Positions 21,480-33,550 of a DNA stretch of 64,000 nucleotides are shown piece by piece. Source of the DNA: Chlorops oryzae (Eukaryota; Arthropoda; Insecta; Diptera; Chloropidae); contig CM035807.1 in NCBI GenBank assembly GCA_020466095.1, positions 112,979,786 through 113,043,785 on the forward strand. Direction: 5' to 3'. Position numbers and translations under genes: made by a program. The notes beneath the pieces were generated by a model, which saw only the letters and a program-made list of their open reading frames with translations, made no database searches and was not told the origin of the DNA. Position 1 is the stretch's first letter; every line of letters begins with the position of its first letter.

Positions 21480-22040
21480 GGTCAAAAATAGGCCAAAACT
21501 GCCCAATTTTTTGAAAACTGTATGAAAATTGTGCAAAATGGGCAGTTTTGGGCAGTTTTTGAAAAAATAGATCTGTTCCCGTACTGCACGAAACCGTCCA
21601 AAACTGCCCAATTTTTTGAAAACTGTATGAAAATTGTGCAAAATTGGGTCAGTTTGTGAAAAAATAGGTCTGTTCCCGTACTGCACGAAACTGGCCCAAA
21701 ACTGACAATTTTTGAAAACTGTATGAAAATTGTGCAAAATTGGGCAGTTTGTGAAAAAATAGGTCTGTTCCCGTACTGCACGAACGCCCAAAACTGCCCA
21801 TATTTTTTGAAAACTGTATGAAAATTATGCAAGTTCTGGAGCAGTTTTGTGAAAAAATAGGTCTGTTCCCGTACTGCACGAAACTGCCCAAAACTGGTCA
21901 ATTTTTTAAACTTGTATGAAAATTGTGCAAAATTTGAGCATTTTGTGAAAAATAGTCTTTCGTACTGCAGAAACTGCCCGAAGAACAGCAAATTTTCAAA
22001 ACTGTATGAAAATTGTGCAAAACTTTACAGTTTAAGATTT
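21480..22040. repeat. Satellite of about 96 bp whose unit forms a hairpin
   Basis: CTGTTCCCGTACTGCACGAA recurs near 21573, 21670, 21765 and 21863, with a degraded copy near 21955. Spacing is 95-98 bp. Each unit also contains AAACTGCCCAATTTT and, about 35 bp on, AAAATTGGGCAGTTT, so every unit can fold on itself. Minus-strand frames through the array are repeat artefacts. Confidence 0.9.
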
Positions 22041-22074
22041 TTGATATTTGTTCCTTCAAGATAGAAAGAAGTTG

Positions 22075-22490
22075 GCTTCATTCAGCTTCGGGAAACTTTA
22101 CGAAACGAAAAATTTTTACAATAAACTGTCAAAATTTTATATGAAAATTTCCGATGGGAAAAGTTACAAAGCATTTTCAAGCCTGCATGAATCCCTATAG
22201 AGTTTTTTCGGGTTCAGTTATTACAACAGTTCTTTTCTCCATGCCTTAGACTAAAACTTTGTTATAGACAGGAAAATAAAATATTCAATTTTTAACGAAA
22301 TAGAACCATAAGTAAATGCGCAACTTAGTTCTAGGCCACACCTTTTGAGATCGATTTAAAATTAGCCTAAAGCTCATACAGCAAAACTAAATATGGGGAA
22401 ATTCCACATCAATCAAGTACTTTCAGGAACTGCAATCAAGATTTTTTTTTTGCATTCGATAACCTCAAAAATGTGTCACGAATGCAGTCG
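22075..22490. repeat. Old diverged copy of the 26-37 kb repeat
   Basis: About 22120-22200 (AACTGTCAAAATTTTATATG, GATGGGAAAAGTT) resembles 29030-29090. About 22310-22480 (GCGCAACTTAGTTCTAGGCC … CTCAAAAATGTGTCAC) resembles 30418-30580. The satellite at 21480 abuts it. Confidence 0.6.
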
Positions 22491-24440
22491 ACCCCAGAAT
22501 TGCTTCTTTACATCTGCATTGTGTATATTCTCATCTTATGTGTCCTTTCAAACAAAATTGAATAAAATTTCTATTATGGTATTTAAAACTTGATGATTTT
22601 ATGGATTGCGACTCTACAATTTCACATGAAAGACATAGACACAAAACCGGAATTTATCTCACTCACCTCGATAGAGATAATATGCCAATTCTATTCTGTC
22701 ATGCAAATAAAATGCATCAAATGGAATTTCGAAATATTTTTATGTTCAGTTTTAATGTCTTTTAGCATTTTCCAAGAGTTCTTTTGTGTGCACTGTGTGC
22801 ATGCAAAAATCCATATCCGTACCTTTGAATACACGTATTCGCATTTAACCGCAAAATAATGTACTTTTCTGTACGAACAAAAAAATCAAAATAAAAATAA
22901 AAATAAATATACGGAAAAGAGAAAAAGTGCGACACACTGAGAGAGAGAGAGAGAGAGCGGGAGGTGAACGAAAAGTTGATTTAAAATTTCAATTCGCTTC
23001 TTATCTTATCTCAACAGCACAAAATCTGCAGCTTATTTAAGTGACAGAGAGACAGAAAACAGGAACGCAAATTTGAAATCCTTTCAGCCGGCAAATACAT
23101 GAGCTTTTCAGACCAAATTTTTTTTTTCAATTTTTTTTTTTTTCTCTGTAAGCTTCTCCTTAAAATAGCATGTAAAACATTCGGTCTACTCGTGTCCTTG
23201 CTTACGATGCACAAACATCTACTCGTGGTCGGCAATAGTTTTGAGCGCAAAGACGACGACGACAGCGACACGGCCATAAGTGTACGCATGTAAGATTGAA
23301 ATCGAGTTGAATTCTTTGGGATTTTTTTTTTCTACTTACAAGATTCTCAATCCAGTCGGATATAAATGTAAGAATAACGCTGCCAAGAAACTGCAAAAAG
23401 TCAAATTTTGTCTCCTCTTTGTACGATGCCCGAATTTTCGAGGCATGTCGTCTGAGCCAAAGAATAATTTAAGTTCATCGCTGAAAATTTAATAAGATTC
23501 TCTTAGACATCGGGAAAAGACCTCGAGAATGCATCCAAAAATTATATGGAAACAAATGCTCAAAATTCTCATTTCGGAAGATTTAAGACTTAAAGTTCGA
23601 AGGAACATCACAAATGTGTTCAATGAATATAGCAAAGACTCGAACCACCCTCGAGAAAAAATGAAAAAGCGAGGAAGATGGATCTCCATGGAGAGAAGAA
23701 ACCATTAGACGAATCGAATCGCGAATCGATTGGAAAATGTTTGTTTGGAAATGAAAATTTTCGTACATTTCCTCTTTATGCAATTTTAACGAATGTGTAA
23801 TTCACTTGGCCATCAAATGAGGAGAGCGAAACGAAAAAGAAATTCCACGAAATCCTCGAGGAAAGAACACTCAAAGTTCAGAATTTAATGGAATGAAATT
23901 TTCAAAGAAACGACAAAGTTTTTCATGTTGACGAAGAACTCAAGATCGAAAATGGCAATCTCTGAAACGAAAATTTCTCCGAAGAAATTTTATAGTTCGA
24001 GACAGAGAGCGAAATATCCCAGTTGCAAATAAGGAAGTCCTCTACTAAGCGATGCATCACTTGAACTATCCAAGCACTGTCAATAGGCAATTAGTTCTCG
24101 TGTAGTCATTGAGCAAGAAAGTGATTCTTTCAGAGATATAGCGTAGTTTTAATTATCAAGAAAGCTATGCATATTTCAGGATTGAACTAAAATTTGAAAT
24201 AGCAAAACAAACACGCAGAAACCAAAACTATTTGAACGTCACTTTCTGCCTGCTCATGAAGAGCATTGGAATACCCAAAATGCTCAAACAAAGTGATTGT
24301 GCAAAGTGATGGAAAAGTCTATAATCCACTCGCTTAGGAATGTTCAAATGATTCAATTCGGAGAGCATAAAATTTGCAACTGTGGATGACTTTCAGGTCA
24401 TCGGAAAAACATTGAAGTATCATTAGCTGAGAATGCCCTA
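22490..24440. other. Gene-free stretch
   Basis: GA microsatellite at about 22938-22957 and a GAC-rich patch near 23250. Several frames of 60-90 codons occur but none shows family motifs. Confidence 0.35.
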
Positions 24441-24445
24441 ATTGA

Positions 24446-25100
24446 ATTGTTCAACCGTGTCAGGAACTTATACTTTTGTCTTATTAGAGTGATTCTCTTT
24501 GAATACTTTGTCTATGGAGATTTTAACTTTAGGACAAGTTATAAGCTGTGCGATACAAACGAGCTTTCAAAGTTTGAAATCAGCAATTTTGACACGACAC
24601 GGAATTTGGACTTTTCCGACAAGACAGAAGTAACTATTGCATCAAATATTAATATGCAGAAAAATTGATGCTTCGAAACATTTCGTTTACTCTGCGCCAG
24701 CAGATATACTATAGATTGCATTTTGAATTTAGTCTACAAATGGGGATAATTTAACGTAATTTGGACTTTAACACATACATATACAATCTAGCCATGTTAC
24801 TGTTTGGTCCTTATTTTTTTTCTTACTCATTTGTTCTTTGTCTTCGGGATTCAACTTCGTCAGGCAATGTACGGTGCTGCGCGCTTTCAAACTGTCAGCG
24901 AACTTTTGACCACGACACAAACTTTCAGACAGACAAAGTAACTAACAAAACTAATCGCAGAAAGTTGGAGCTCGAAACATTTCGTTTACTCGGTGCGCCA
25001 GCAGATATACTATGGATTGCATGATAGCTCTGGGGATAAGATAAGAATTTCGGGTGCAACACATACATATAAATCTAGCATTTACTAACTAATCTACTCA
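24446..25100. repeat. Diverged tandem duplication, period about 300 bp
   Basis: CGAAACATTTCGTTTACTC followed by TGCGCCAGCAGATATACTAT occurs at about 24674 and 24976. The flanks also match (GCTTTCAAA…, CACATACATATA.AATCTAGC). Confidence 0.7.
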
Positions 25101-26530
25101 TTTGTGCATGAGAGCTATGCTCGCTGATGCATATGTGGGGGCGAGTGCAATTGTTTGACTCTAATTGACACCATTCGAAATGAGATGAAATGAGGAAAAC
25201 AAAAAAAAAAAAAAAATATAACAAAAAATTCAAGCATTTGAGTATATATTTTGGTAATTAGCGTCGTTCACGTAACTGCTTGCATTGTATATAAAGCAAG
25301 AAAAATTATAATTAAAATTGGCTGAAATGAAGAGAAACTAATGGGGGGAAAAAGTTTGATCACTGGTGAGACACAAATGCTGCAAGTCAGCTTTTGGCAT
25401 TTGAGTTATATTTTGAGAGTTGGTAAAGATTTTTATAATGAACTTTATGATAGTCAATCAAATGATCCTGAAAATAGCTCTTGTACCGCCTATCAAATAG
25501 AGCTTAACATCCTTAAAGTATCCTCATCTTTAAAGTATCCTCATCTCAAATGTGAGTATAGTCGAAATAAATAAAACCGTTTAAAACCAAGCAAACTATT
25601 TCATATTTAAACTGGACTCTTTAGAACGAAGATTTGAAATGATTTCAAACTAAAACTTAAACAGGATTGCATGTTGGATACAACAAGATGCATTCGGTTG
25701 CCTTACACTTGCAACATGTTGATGCAGCGTATGGGAAATTTCCCCTCAATGCAATGGGGTGCATGCGCAGATTTCGAACAACTTTTGTTGCAGGAGAAAT
25801 GCAGATACTCAGCAACAAAATCAATCAATTAAGCATTTAATTTAGATTCAATCGTTAAATTGATTTTATTTTTGATTCTGAGAAAAATTATGTTAGTTAA
25901 ATTTTTTAATGGAAGAAGTTATTGTTCTGAGACATCGCCAAAAATAAAGGTGCTGAACAAGATAAGACCAGATGTGGTTTTGAATGGATCAATGAAATGA
26001 AAGACCTAAACTTCTATTTCCACCAGCTTTTTTACTTTTATATGTTCATTCTTAAGTAATTTTATAAAGATGACCTCATACTCTAGAGATTAGCCATTCT
26101 TTAATGATGTCAACAAGACATCTCGAGTTAGAAAATAACTGAGCATTTGGGCAAGTAGAATGGAGCATTACCCTCTAATGCCACAATTTTTTTTTTCATT
26201 GAAAAGTTCAGACATGACTAGTTTTAGGTAGAAAGCCACGAATCTGAAACTATTATTAAAATTTTTTTTTGCAAATTTGTTCGAAAAAAGTACGTCTAGA
26301 GACGGAGCCAGGAATTAGAGGGTTAATATGGGAGCAATAAGGAACATTTTAGCATCTCAAATTTAAATGGGCTTATGATAAATATATAAAAAATCAATGT
26401 TATTAGAGACTAAAAATATCAAACGGGAATATAAGTACATAAGGATATAGGGATCTTGTCTTATTTTTGACAATATCGGTACAACTCTTAGACAGTTTAA
26501 GGTTAATTACAACATAAAATGTTGACAAAA
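25100..26530. other. Gene-free stretch
   Basis: An A run lies at 25201-25216. The 77-codon frame at 25341 has no recognisable motif. The rest is ordinary AT-rich DNA. Confidence 0.3.
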
Positions 26531-26534
26531 ATTT

Positions 26535-27110
26535 GATCGCAGTTTCTGAAAGTGTTCGATGAATGTAGCAACTCCCTAAACTTGGTTTATTTAGATTGTC
26601 TAAATTACTTTTTTAAATTGATCTAAAAAATCTTGGCCGAGCATTAAGTTGCGCACTTCCGTTCGGCTATAGGTATCTCGTAACGCGTTCAATATTTCTC
26701 TTTACTATCTGTGACAAAGTTTTAAGCCTTGGAGTCGAAAGAAATTGTTTTAGTACTTACTTAGCCAAAATACTCCTTCTAATAGCTTAAAATTTCTAAA
26801 AAATCTCAAAAATTTTACGATTTTTTCATCTCTTTTTAACATTTATGGCCTATATCTGCCAATCTGGTGAGAATTTTTTGAAATATTTTTTTTTAAATGT
26901 AGAAAATTTATTACTGATCATTCTTGTAGTACCACAATTGCATCTGAGCGCTCCTTGATATGGTTTTACCGCTGTAAAGCCGGACAGTTTTTACCCAAAA
27001 TCAGAAGAAAAAACTCAAAATTACCCTTTGAATATGCTAGTTCAGAACCGTGAAAATAATTTATAATCAGCGCTGCACTGTTTTTTTTTTTTATTTTTCG
27101 AGAAATCTGT
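26535..27110 (+). repeat. Accessory-block repeat body, copy 1
   Basis: It runs from GACAAAAATTTGATCGCAGT to the T run after GCGCTGCACTG at 27080. The same sequence is present inverted at 29950-30590. Its 3' part recurs at 32440-32520 and its 5' part, inverted, at 37040-37420. It contains no coding frame. Confidence 0.8.
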
Positions 27111-27664
27111 ATAAGGAGCATTCCACGTATGAGACAAATAAAGTTGTTAAACAAAAGTCGGCATACGAGATCCGTTGTGGTCTTGAAAATCTTAAGAATA
27201 CTTTGCGCTGATGGACGTTGTCTCGGAGCCTGTCTCAAAATTTATACAAAACCACATACCCTTTACCCGTGTCGGGTGTTGTTTTGTCACGTTCGCCGTA
27301 CTTGTTTTATCTATGAAATACAGAATCCTTGAAATTCATAAAAAGTAGAAAACGACCGACTACCAAAACTGGTTCATATTAGATGCCGAGAAAACTTACA
27401 AACCATGAGCGATGGAATCAGGAAGTAGAAACCGAAATCGAATGAGGACTTCATTCATCAGTTATTCCCAACGATAAAACTGCAAAACTTTTCATTGAAA
27501 ATGGGAACTCGACCTGAATTGCGATCTCGTTTCTAGCCTAGGCTTATATTAAAATTCATGGTTTATTTTTTTTTTTTTTTTCATTTCTTTATTATCTTGA
27601 AAAGTAACTAATTTTATTGATGTACGTCTTGAATTTTCCGTTTTCGATGCAAGCCTTATCTCAG

Positions 27665-27814
27665 TTAGCCAGGAGGAAGATCAGGGCATTTAGTATTTGC
27701 ACTAAATCCTGAGCAAGAAGGACCACTATTAGGTTTGTGTCCTTTAGCTGCTTTTGAGCTGGTGACAGCACACACCAAAGCAAGAAGAACGGCGAAGGCA
27801 AAAATGAATTTCAT
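27665..27814 (-). CDS. Small secreted peptide, copy 1
   Basis: A 49-residue precursor. Residues 1 to about 20 form a signal peptide (Met-Lys-Phe-Ile-Phe then a Leu/Val/Ala core). The mature part has only two cysteines, Cys34 and Cys43, eight residues apart, so a single disulfide loop is likely, and it ends Pro-Asp-Leu-Pro-Pro-Gly directly before TAA. A C-terminal Gly can serve as amide donor. In this copy residues 24-31 read Lys-Gly-His-Lys-Pro-Asn-Ser-Gly. A TATATATA box lies about 65-75 bp upstream of the ATG on minus. AATAAA sequences follow about 50-80 bp after the stop. I do not recognise the family. Secreted effector, antimicrobial or seminal peptide are all possible. Confidence 0.8.
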   Translation of the reverse strand: MKFIFAFAVLLALVCAVTSSKAAKGHKPNSGPSCSGFSANTKCPDLPPG

Positions 27815-28120
27815 TTTCGTTGTTTTTAGCTGGAAGTTCAGATTTAGTTTGAATTGTGAAAGCAAATGGAACTGCCTCATATATATACAAGATCGCAATC
27901 TCACTGAAGACAAATAACAACTGTTGTTGATTTAACCCAAAGTAAAAGTCAAAGAAAGTTCATCGAACCTAATAATACACTAACCGACAGCGATAGACGG
28001 TAAGCTATATAGAATTGAGTATAACTTAGAACGAGACATAAAGTTGCCCCAATTTCAACAATAAAAGCAATGAAAAGAATGGAAAAAAGAAAGACAAAAT
28101 AAATTTAAAAAATAGAAATA

Positions 28121-28665
28121 AAAACAAGTAATGGTGTTATAGTCAGGCGAGCCTGACAATAGAATACCCGACACAGACACAGATGTTCAAATAGTTTTTC
28201 ATATCAAGAGTTATTTTAGGTCATAAGGGGCCCCATATACCGAATTTCGTTCAATTTCTTTATGAAAACCGCCATTGTGCCAGGCTCCAGTTATTGGAAT
28301 TACATTTGAACCCTAAACTGGTCGAATGAACAACCACAAAAAAAACATAAAAAGGTGGGCACGCACCTAAGTAAACCTACGTCACAGAGCCGGATTGGTC
28401 GATGTGGTATCTCGAACTTGATAGGTATAACTAATGCCCGGCCAATACGAATATCGAATGTCGCCAATATAACTTAACTCCTTCGATAAGAAAACTGACG
28501 GACAGATGGAGTGACCGAAGGACACTGTTTTATCTATTCTCCTGGTGATGCTGATCATTTCAATACAGATTTTTCTTATATTGTCTATTTCGACTGACTC
28601 TGCGAGTTACACACGTATGCACAGACGCCATATGCGCTATTTCGACACACAGTGTTTCGGGTATT
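28121..28665 (+). mobile_element. Helentron/DINE-like dispersed repeat, copy 1
   Basis: It begins AAAACAAGTAA, has the perfect palindrome GTCAGGCGAGCCTGAC within 40 bp, then AATACCCGACACAGAC. It ends with the complementary theme ACACAGTGTTTCGGGTATT after a GGTGATGCTGATCATTT segment. Similar elements with this architecture are very common in fly genomes. Assignment to DINE-1/helentron is by resemblance only. Confidence 0.6.
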
Positions 28666-28708
28666 AGAAGAACCCCACAGCAGTTCCATTTAATTTAGGA
28701 GACTCAAT

Positions 28709-29215
28709 CAGGGCCGGCGTTAGTGGGGGGTACGGTTGGTAGTGCTACCCACCTGAAATATTTCTAGGTGGGTAAATACCCACCTGAAAAGAAGCTTGAT
28801 TAAAAAGCAATAACAGAATGCCCAATACCAACGTAGATTTATTTTCTATCATTTTGCGTTTAATAAAAAAAATTTTACCGGCTTGCAAAAACATACATAT
28901 GTACATTGTTTATGTAAGACTGCGTTTGTGCGTCAGCTTTACGCAAATAAAAATAATTCGCAAATATTTAACTCACTAGTGGGACTCATACAGCTTCGCA
29001 AATTGTGGGAAATGAGAAATTTGTCACAGAACTGTCAAAATTTATATGAAAATTTACGATGGGAAAAGTTGCGAAGGCATTTGCGAAGCCGCATGAGTAC
29101 CACTACTGTTTCTACGGCAGTTCAAATATGCAAATACCGAAACTTTTCAGTGCTGCCCGACTAAAAAATACAATTGCGTGGCAACATATCGTCATTGCGA
29201 CTGGAAAAGCGCGTA
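28709..29215 (+). mobile_element. hAT-like element end plus attached repeat
   Basis: CAGGGCCGGCGTTAGTGGGG resembles the terminal sequence of hAT elements and is followed by a hairpin built on CTACCCACCT. The same 500 bp occurs at 33997-34490 and, inverted, at 35295-35695. The opposite terminus was not found, so these are partial or composite copies. Confidence 0.45.
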
Positions 29216-29476
29216 ACAGCAATCTGCAATACCGCGTATTTACAAAAGTCGCAAACATGAAATATCGTGCCAAATACATCTCAAGAACTAATACGCCGTT
29301 TTGCTATGACGTTGAAAAGGACGTTCCTTATTGGCTAATTCAAATGGCGTGAGCTAAATTTGGTTCCCATATACAATCAGATGTCAATAGCACGATATAT
29401 CAGTTTGCGAATTTTGTAAATACGCGGTATTGCAGATTGCTGTTACGCGCTTTTGCAGTCGCAACGACGATATGCA
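29186..29476. repeat. Hairpin with arms of about 70 bp
   Basis: The arm at 29186-29256 (TCATTGCGACTGGAAAAGCG … CCGCGTATTTACAAAA) is complementary to 29404-29476 with only a few mismatches. The loop is about 150 bp. Confidence 0.85.
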
Positions 29477-29479
29477 TTT

Positions 29480-29945
29480 GTCGGAAGCCTATGTTTTGCA
29501 TGGGTTAGTTCTACCATATCGGAAAATCGTCAAAAATAAGTGGCAACACCTTGAGCTTTATTTGCAAATAGCTTCGTTATTCACGACTTATTTTCGAAAC
29601 TTACTTAGGGGGCCGTCCATATATTACGTCAGCATGTTTTTCACCATCATTTCAAAAAACAACTAGTGTCCTATTTAAATTGTTCTTAAAATTATGAATT
29701 TGCTTATTATTTAAGTTATATTTCTACCTATATTTATTTTATAAAATCACTAAATGTTTCTTTTTTTGTTTTCATTTTAGCTTAAGCATCAGTCATGTCA
29801 AATTTATGAAGAGGGCTTTGTATAAGAAAATTTTTCTCTTTTGCTCTATAACAATACCAACATTAAATTCAAATTCTCCTTATTTATATATTTTTTTTTT
29901 AATTTTTTTTAATCTGCCATATAAAAAAAATTCCTTCTGCTTGCT
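29480..29945. other. No gene seen
   Basis: It contains GGGGGCCGTCCATATATTACG near 29608, a sequence often found at ends of arthropod DNA transposons, and T runs. The short frames are not convincing. Confidence 0.35.
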
Positions 29946-29949
29946 TATA

Positions 29950-30640
29950 CAGATTTCTCGAAAAAAAAAAAAAAAAAAAAAAAAAACAGTGCAGCACTGA
30001 TTATGAATTATTTTCACGTTTCTGAACTAGCATATTCAAAAGGTAATTTTGAGTTTTTTCTTCTGATTTTGGGTAAAAACTGTCCGGCTTTACAGCGGTA
30101 AAGCCATATCAAGGAGCGCTCAGATGCAATTGTGGTACTAGAAGAATGATCAGTAATAATTTTTCTACATTTAAATAAAAAATATTTCAAAAAATTCTCA
30201 CCAGATTGGCAGATATATGTATGTAGGCCATAAATATTAAAAAGAGATGAAAAAATCGTAAAATTTTTGAGATTTTTAGAAATTTTAAGCTATTAGAAGG
30301 AGTATTTTGGCTAAATAAGTACTAAAACAATTTATTTCGACTCCAAGGCTAAAAACTTTGTCACAGATAGTAAAGAGAAATATTGAACGCGTTACGAGAT
30401 ACCTATAGCCGAACGGAAGTGCGCAACTTAATGCTCGGCCAAACTTTTGTAGATCAATTTAAAAAAGAAATTTAGACAATCTTAACAATCCAAGTATAGG
30501 GAGTTGCTACATTCATCGAGCACTTTCAGAAACTGCGATCAAATTTTTTTCAACATTCGATGATCTCAAAAATGTGTCACAGTGTAATTAAAAAAATAAT
30601 AAGTATATTTTGCTCAATCGGGAGGAATCAAACCCGAGCC
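29950..30640 (-). repeat. Accessory-block repeat body, inverted copy with tRNA-like end
   Basis: Reverse complement of 26535-27110, extended at its head by a partial tRNA-like piece (plus GGAGGAATCAAACCCGAGCC at 30618-30640, whose complement contains a B-box-like GGGTTTGATTCC). An A run lies at 29960-29986. Confidence 0.8.
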
Positions 30641-30647
30641 TAGGGTT

Positions 30648-30885
30648 GAAAAAAAGGAACCCGCACTGAATCGTATGAAAAAAAGGAACCCGCACTGAAT
30701 CGTATGAAAAAAAGGAACCCGCACTGAATCGTATGAAAAAAAGGAACCCGCACTGATTCTGATGAAAAAAAGGAACCCGCACTGAATCGTATGAAAAAAG
30801 GAACCCGCACTGAATCGTATGAAAAAATGGAACCCGCACTGAATCTTATGAAAAAAAGGAACCCGCACTGATTCTGATGATGGGT
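30648..30885. repeat. 29-bp minisatellite, eight units
   Basis: GGAACCCGCACTGAATCGTA followed by TGAAAAAAA repeats with spacing 29, 29, 29, 29, 28, 29, 29. Variants carry ATTCTG in place of ATCGTA. The unit is not a multiple of three, so three overlapping minus-strand frames stay open across the array as an artefact. Confidence 0.95.
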
Positions 30886-31049
30886 GTGCACGTATTGTTA
30901 ACGTTATGATATTGTGTTTATTTTCTGTTTTACCAAGAAAAGAAATTAACTGAACACATTTTTGTGGAATTTTTCCGATTCAAGTGATTTTTACCCAAAA
31001 AAAATATAAAAAAATAGATAATAATAAATAATATTTGGATTGCTAGGAT

Positions 31050-31500
31050 TGCTACCCTTTAAGTATGCGCATATATTTATTGATATTTGTTGGGGTTGAA
31101 TAAAATTGAATGAAAAAAAATTGAAATAACTACAAAATAAATGCGGTATACTTTCGGGAAGAAATTATTAAAATTAATATGTTTACTTTCGGGCTCCTTT
31201 GAACGACGGATTTTTGTTGATTTATTGTGTGGTATAATTTCAGGGAAACGCTTTCTGACAAACGTTCGCGTCTGAACTACAATATAAGTTTGCGTATTAG
31301 CCAAATAATTTTGTGTCCGAAATAGGTAGGTATAACAGAACAAACTGGTCTAAATACGCGCTGTTTGTCTTACACTCTTATACTATTATACACTCATCTT
31401 GTCTTAAAAACTGTTATAACGCGTTTCCTTCAATTTTTGCACTGTTATAATATCCCAATTAGAATATACTGTTATAATGTTCTACTGGTTGTTTATACTC
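31050..31500. repeat. Dispersed repeat, copy 1 (copies at 37.8 and 38.2 kb)
   Basis: TACCCTTTAAGTATGCGCAT … GGGAAACGCTTTCTGACAAA … CTTATACTATTATACACTCA is shared with 37801-38160 and, in part, 38235-38540. The element contains many GTTATAA words near its end. Confidence 0.85.
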
Positions 31501-31874
31501 AGTGATGCCACTCGCTCAAAAAATAATTTATCAAAATACTTTTTCAAAAGTATCAAAAATTATCACCATTTCTTAAGAAAAGTATCAAAAGTGTAATTTG
31601 ATAACGCCAATGAAAATGTCCATAGAAAATTGAGAAAACTCTACTAAAATAAGAAATGGAAACTCTTTACTTTCTTCCGGGCGCATAAGAATTTTAAAAA
31701 ACTTCAAATTTCAATGTTAAAAAACTAAGTCTTCATTTCCACAATTTCAAAAGATAATAAAAAAAGGAACAAAATGAGCTCTTCTTATGCTAACAAACAT
31801 AACAAACGGGCCTTAAATACGCATATGTACATACTTCAATTCAAGGTGGAGGCACTAGGACAACAACTGCAAAT
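31501..31874. other. No gene seen
   Basis: AT-rich filler between two repeats. Confidence 0.3.
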
Positions 31875-32440
31875 CAAAACAAGTAAGGGTGTTATAGTCA
31901 GGCGAGCCTGACAATAGAATACCCGACACAGACTCACATGTTCAAATAAGTTTTACTATCAAGAGGTGTTTAACATATACCGACTTTTGATAGATTTCTT
32001 TATGAAAACTGCCTCTTTGCCACGCCCACTTTTCCAATTTTTGTTGGAATATAATCGGAGGCTTAAATATACGCTCAAATTTTAAGTTTCATTAAAATAT
32101 TTCGAAAAAGTCCGATATTGAGGCAGTTTTGGGATTTTTGTGACAGACCCTAGTACTGGAATTACCCTTCAAAATGGTTCGATCGAGTCCATTCTCGAAC
32201 TTGTTCTTACTCATGTCCCCGTGAGCACGCATACCAAATTTTGTTAAAATAGCTCAACTCCTTCGAAAACTGTATACAGACAGACAGACAGACGGACAGA
32301 CGTACATGGCTAATTCGAATCTCCTGGTGACGCTGATCATTTCTATATAAATTTTGTATGGTCTATCTCGACTAGCTCTGGGTGTTACACACAACCACAC
32401 AAACGCAATATACCCTCGACACAGAGTGTGTCGGGTATAA
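31875..32440 (+). mobile_element. Helentron/DINE-like dispersed repeat, copy 2
   Basis: Same start (AAAACAAGTAAGGGTGTTAT), palindrome and end (GTGTGTCGGGTATAAA) as the copy at 28121. The middle part is different and includes CAGACAGACAGACGGACAGACG. It joins directly to the accessory-block repeat at 32441. Confidence 0.65.
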
Positions 32441-33095
32441 AAACTCAAAATTACCCTTTGAATATGCTAGTTCAGAACCGTGAAAATAATTCATAATCAG
32501 CGCTGCACTGTTTTTTTTTTTTGTTTTTTTTTTCGAGACATCTGTATAAGGAGAATTCCACGTACGGGACAATTAAATTTGTTCAACAAAAGTCGGCATA
32601 CGAGATCCGTTGTGGTCTTGAAAATCTTAAGAATACTTTGCATTGATGGACGTTGTCTCGGGGTCTGTCTCAAAATTTATACAAAACCACATACCCTTTA
32701 CCCGTGTCGGGTGTTGTTTTGTCACGTTCACCGTACTTGTTTTATCTATGAAATACAGAATCCTTGAAATTCATAAAAAGTAGAAAACGACCGACTGCCA
32801 AAACTGGTTCATATTAGATGCCGAGAAAACTTACAAACCATGAGCGATGGAGTCAGGAAGTCGAAACCGAAACCGAATGAGGACTTCATTCATCAGTTAT
32901 TCCCAACGATGGAACTGCAAAACTTTTCATTGAATGTGGGAACCCGACCTGAATTTCGATCTCGTTTCTAGCTTAGGCTTGTATTAAAATTCATGGTTTA
33001 TTTTTTTTTTTTCATTTCTTTATTATCTTGAAAGGCAACTCATTTTATTGATGTATGTCTTGAATTTTCCGTTTTCGATGCAAGCCTTATCTCAG

Positions 33096-33245
33096 TTAGC
33101 CAGGAGGAAGATCAGGGCATTTAGTATGGGCACTAAATCCTGAGCAAGAAGGTCCAACTTTAGGTTTGTTTCCTTTAGCTGCTTCTGAGCTGGTGAGAGC
33201 ACACACCAAAGCAAGAAGAACGGCGAAGGCAAAAATGAATTTCAT
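33096..33245 (-). CDS. Small secreted peptide, copy 2
   Basis: 49 residues with the same signal peptide, Cys34/Cys43 loop and Pro-Asp-Leu-Pro-Pro-Gly end. Residues 24-31 read Lys-Gly-Asn-Lys-Pro-Lys-Val-Gly, and residue 40 is His instead of Asn. The TATATATA box and leader are conserved. The surrounding 2 kb (32440-34490) is a direct repeat of 27001-29215, so this gene arose by segmental duplication together with its flanks. Confidence 0.8.
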   Translation of the reverse strand: MKFIFAFAVLLALVCALTSSEAAKGNKPKVGPSCSGFSAHTKCPDLPPG

Positions 33246-33550
33246 TGTCGTTGTTTTTAGCTGAAAGTTCAGATTTAGTTTGAATTGTGAAAGCAAATGG
33301 AACTGCCTCATATATATACAAGATCGCAATCTCACTGAAGAGAATTAACAATTGTTGTTGATTTAACCCAAAGTAAAAGTCAAAGAAAGTTCGTCGAACC
33401 TAATAATACACTACCCGACAGCGATAGACGGTAACCTATATAGCATTGAGTATAATTCAGAACGAGACATAAAGATGCCCCAATTTCAACAATAAAAGCA
33501 ATGAAAAGAATGGAAAAAAGAAAGACAAAATAAATTAAAAAAATAGAAAT

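Noticed and set aside
21468..21991. Three overlapping minus-strand frames of 80-169 codons
   Set aside because: All run through the 96-bp satellite in different phases. Openness comes from the repeat unit.
30648..30885. Regular repeats considered as a CRISPR array
   Set aside because: Units are contiguous with no unique spacers, and the genome is eukaryotic.
30588..30891. Three overlapping frames rich in Arg-Val-Pro-Phe-Phe
   Set aside because: The minisatellite unit is 29 bp, so the same peptide shifts between frames. This is not a gene.
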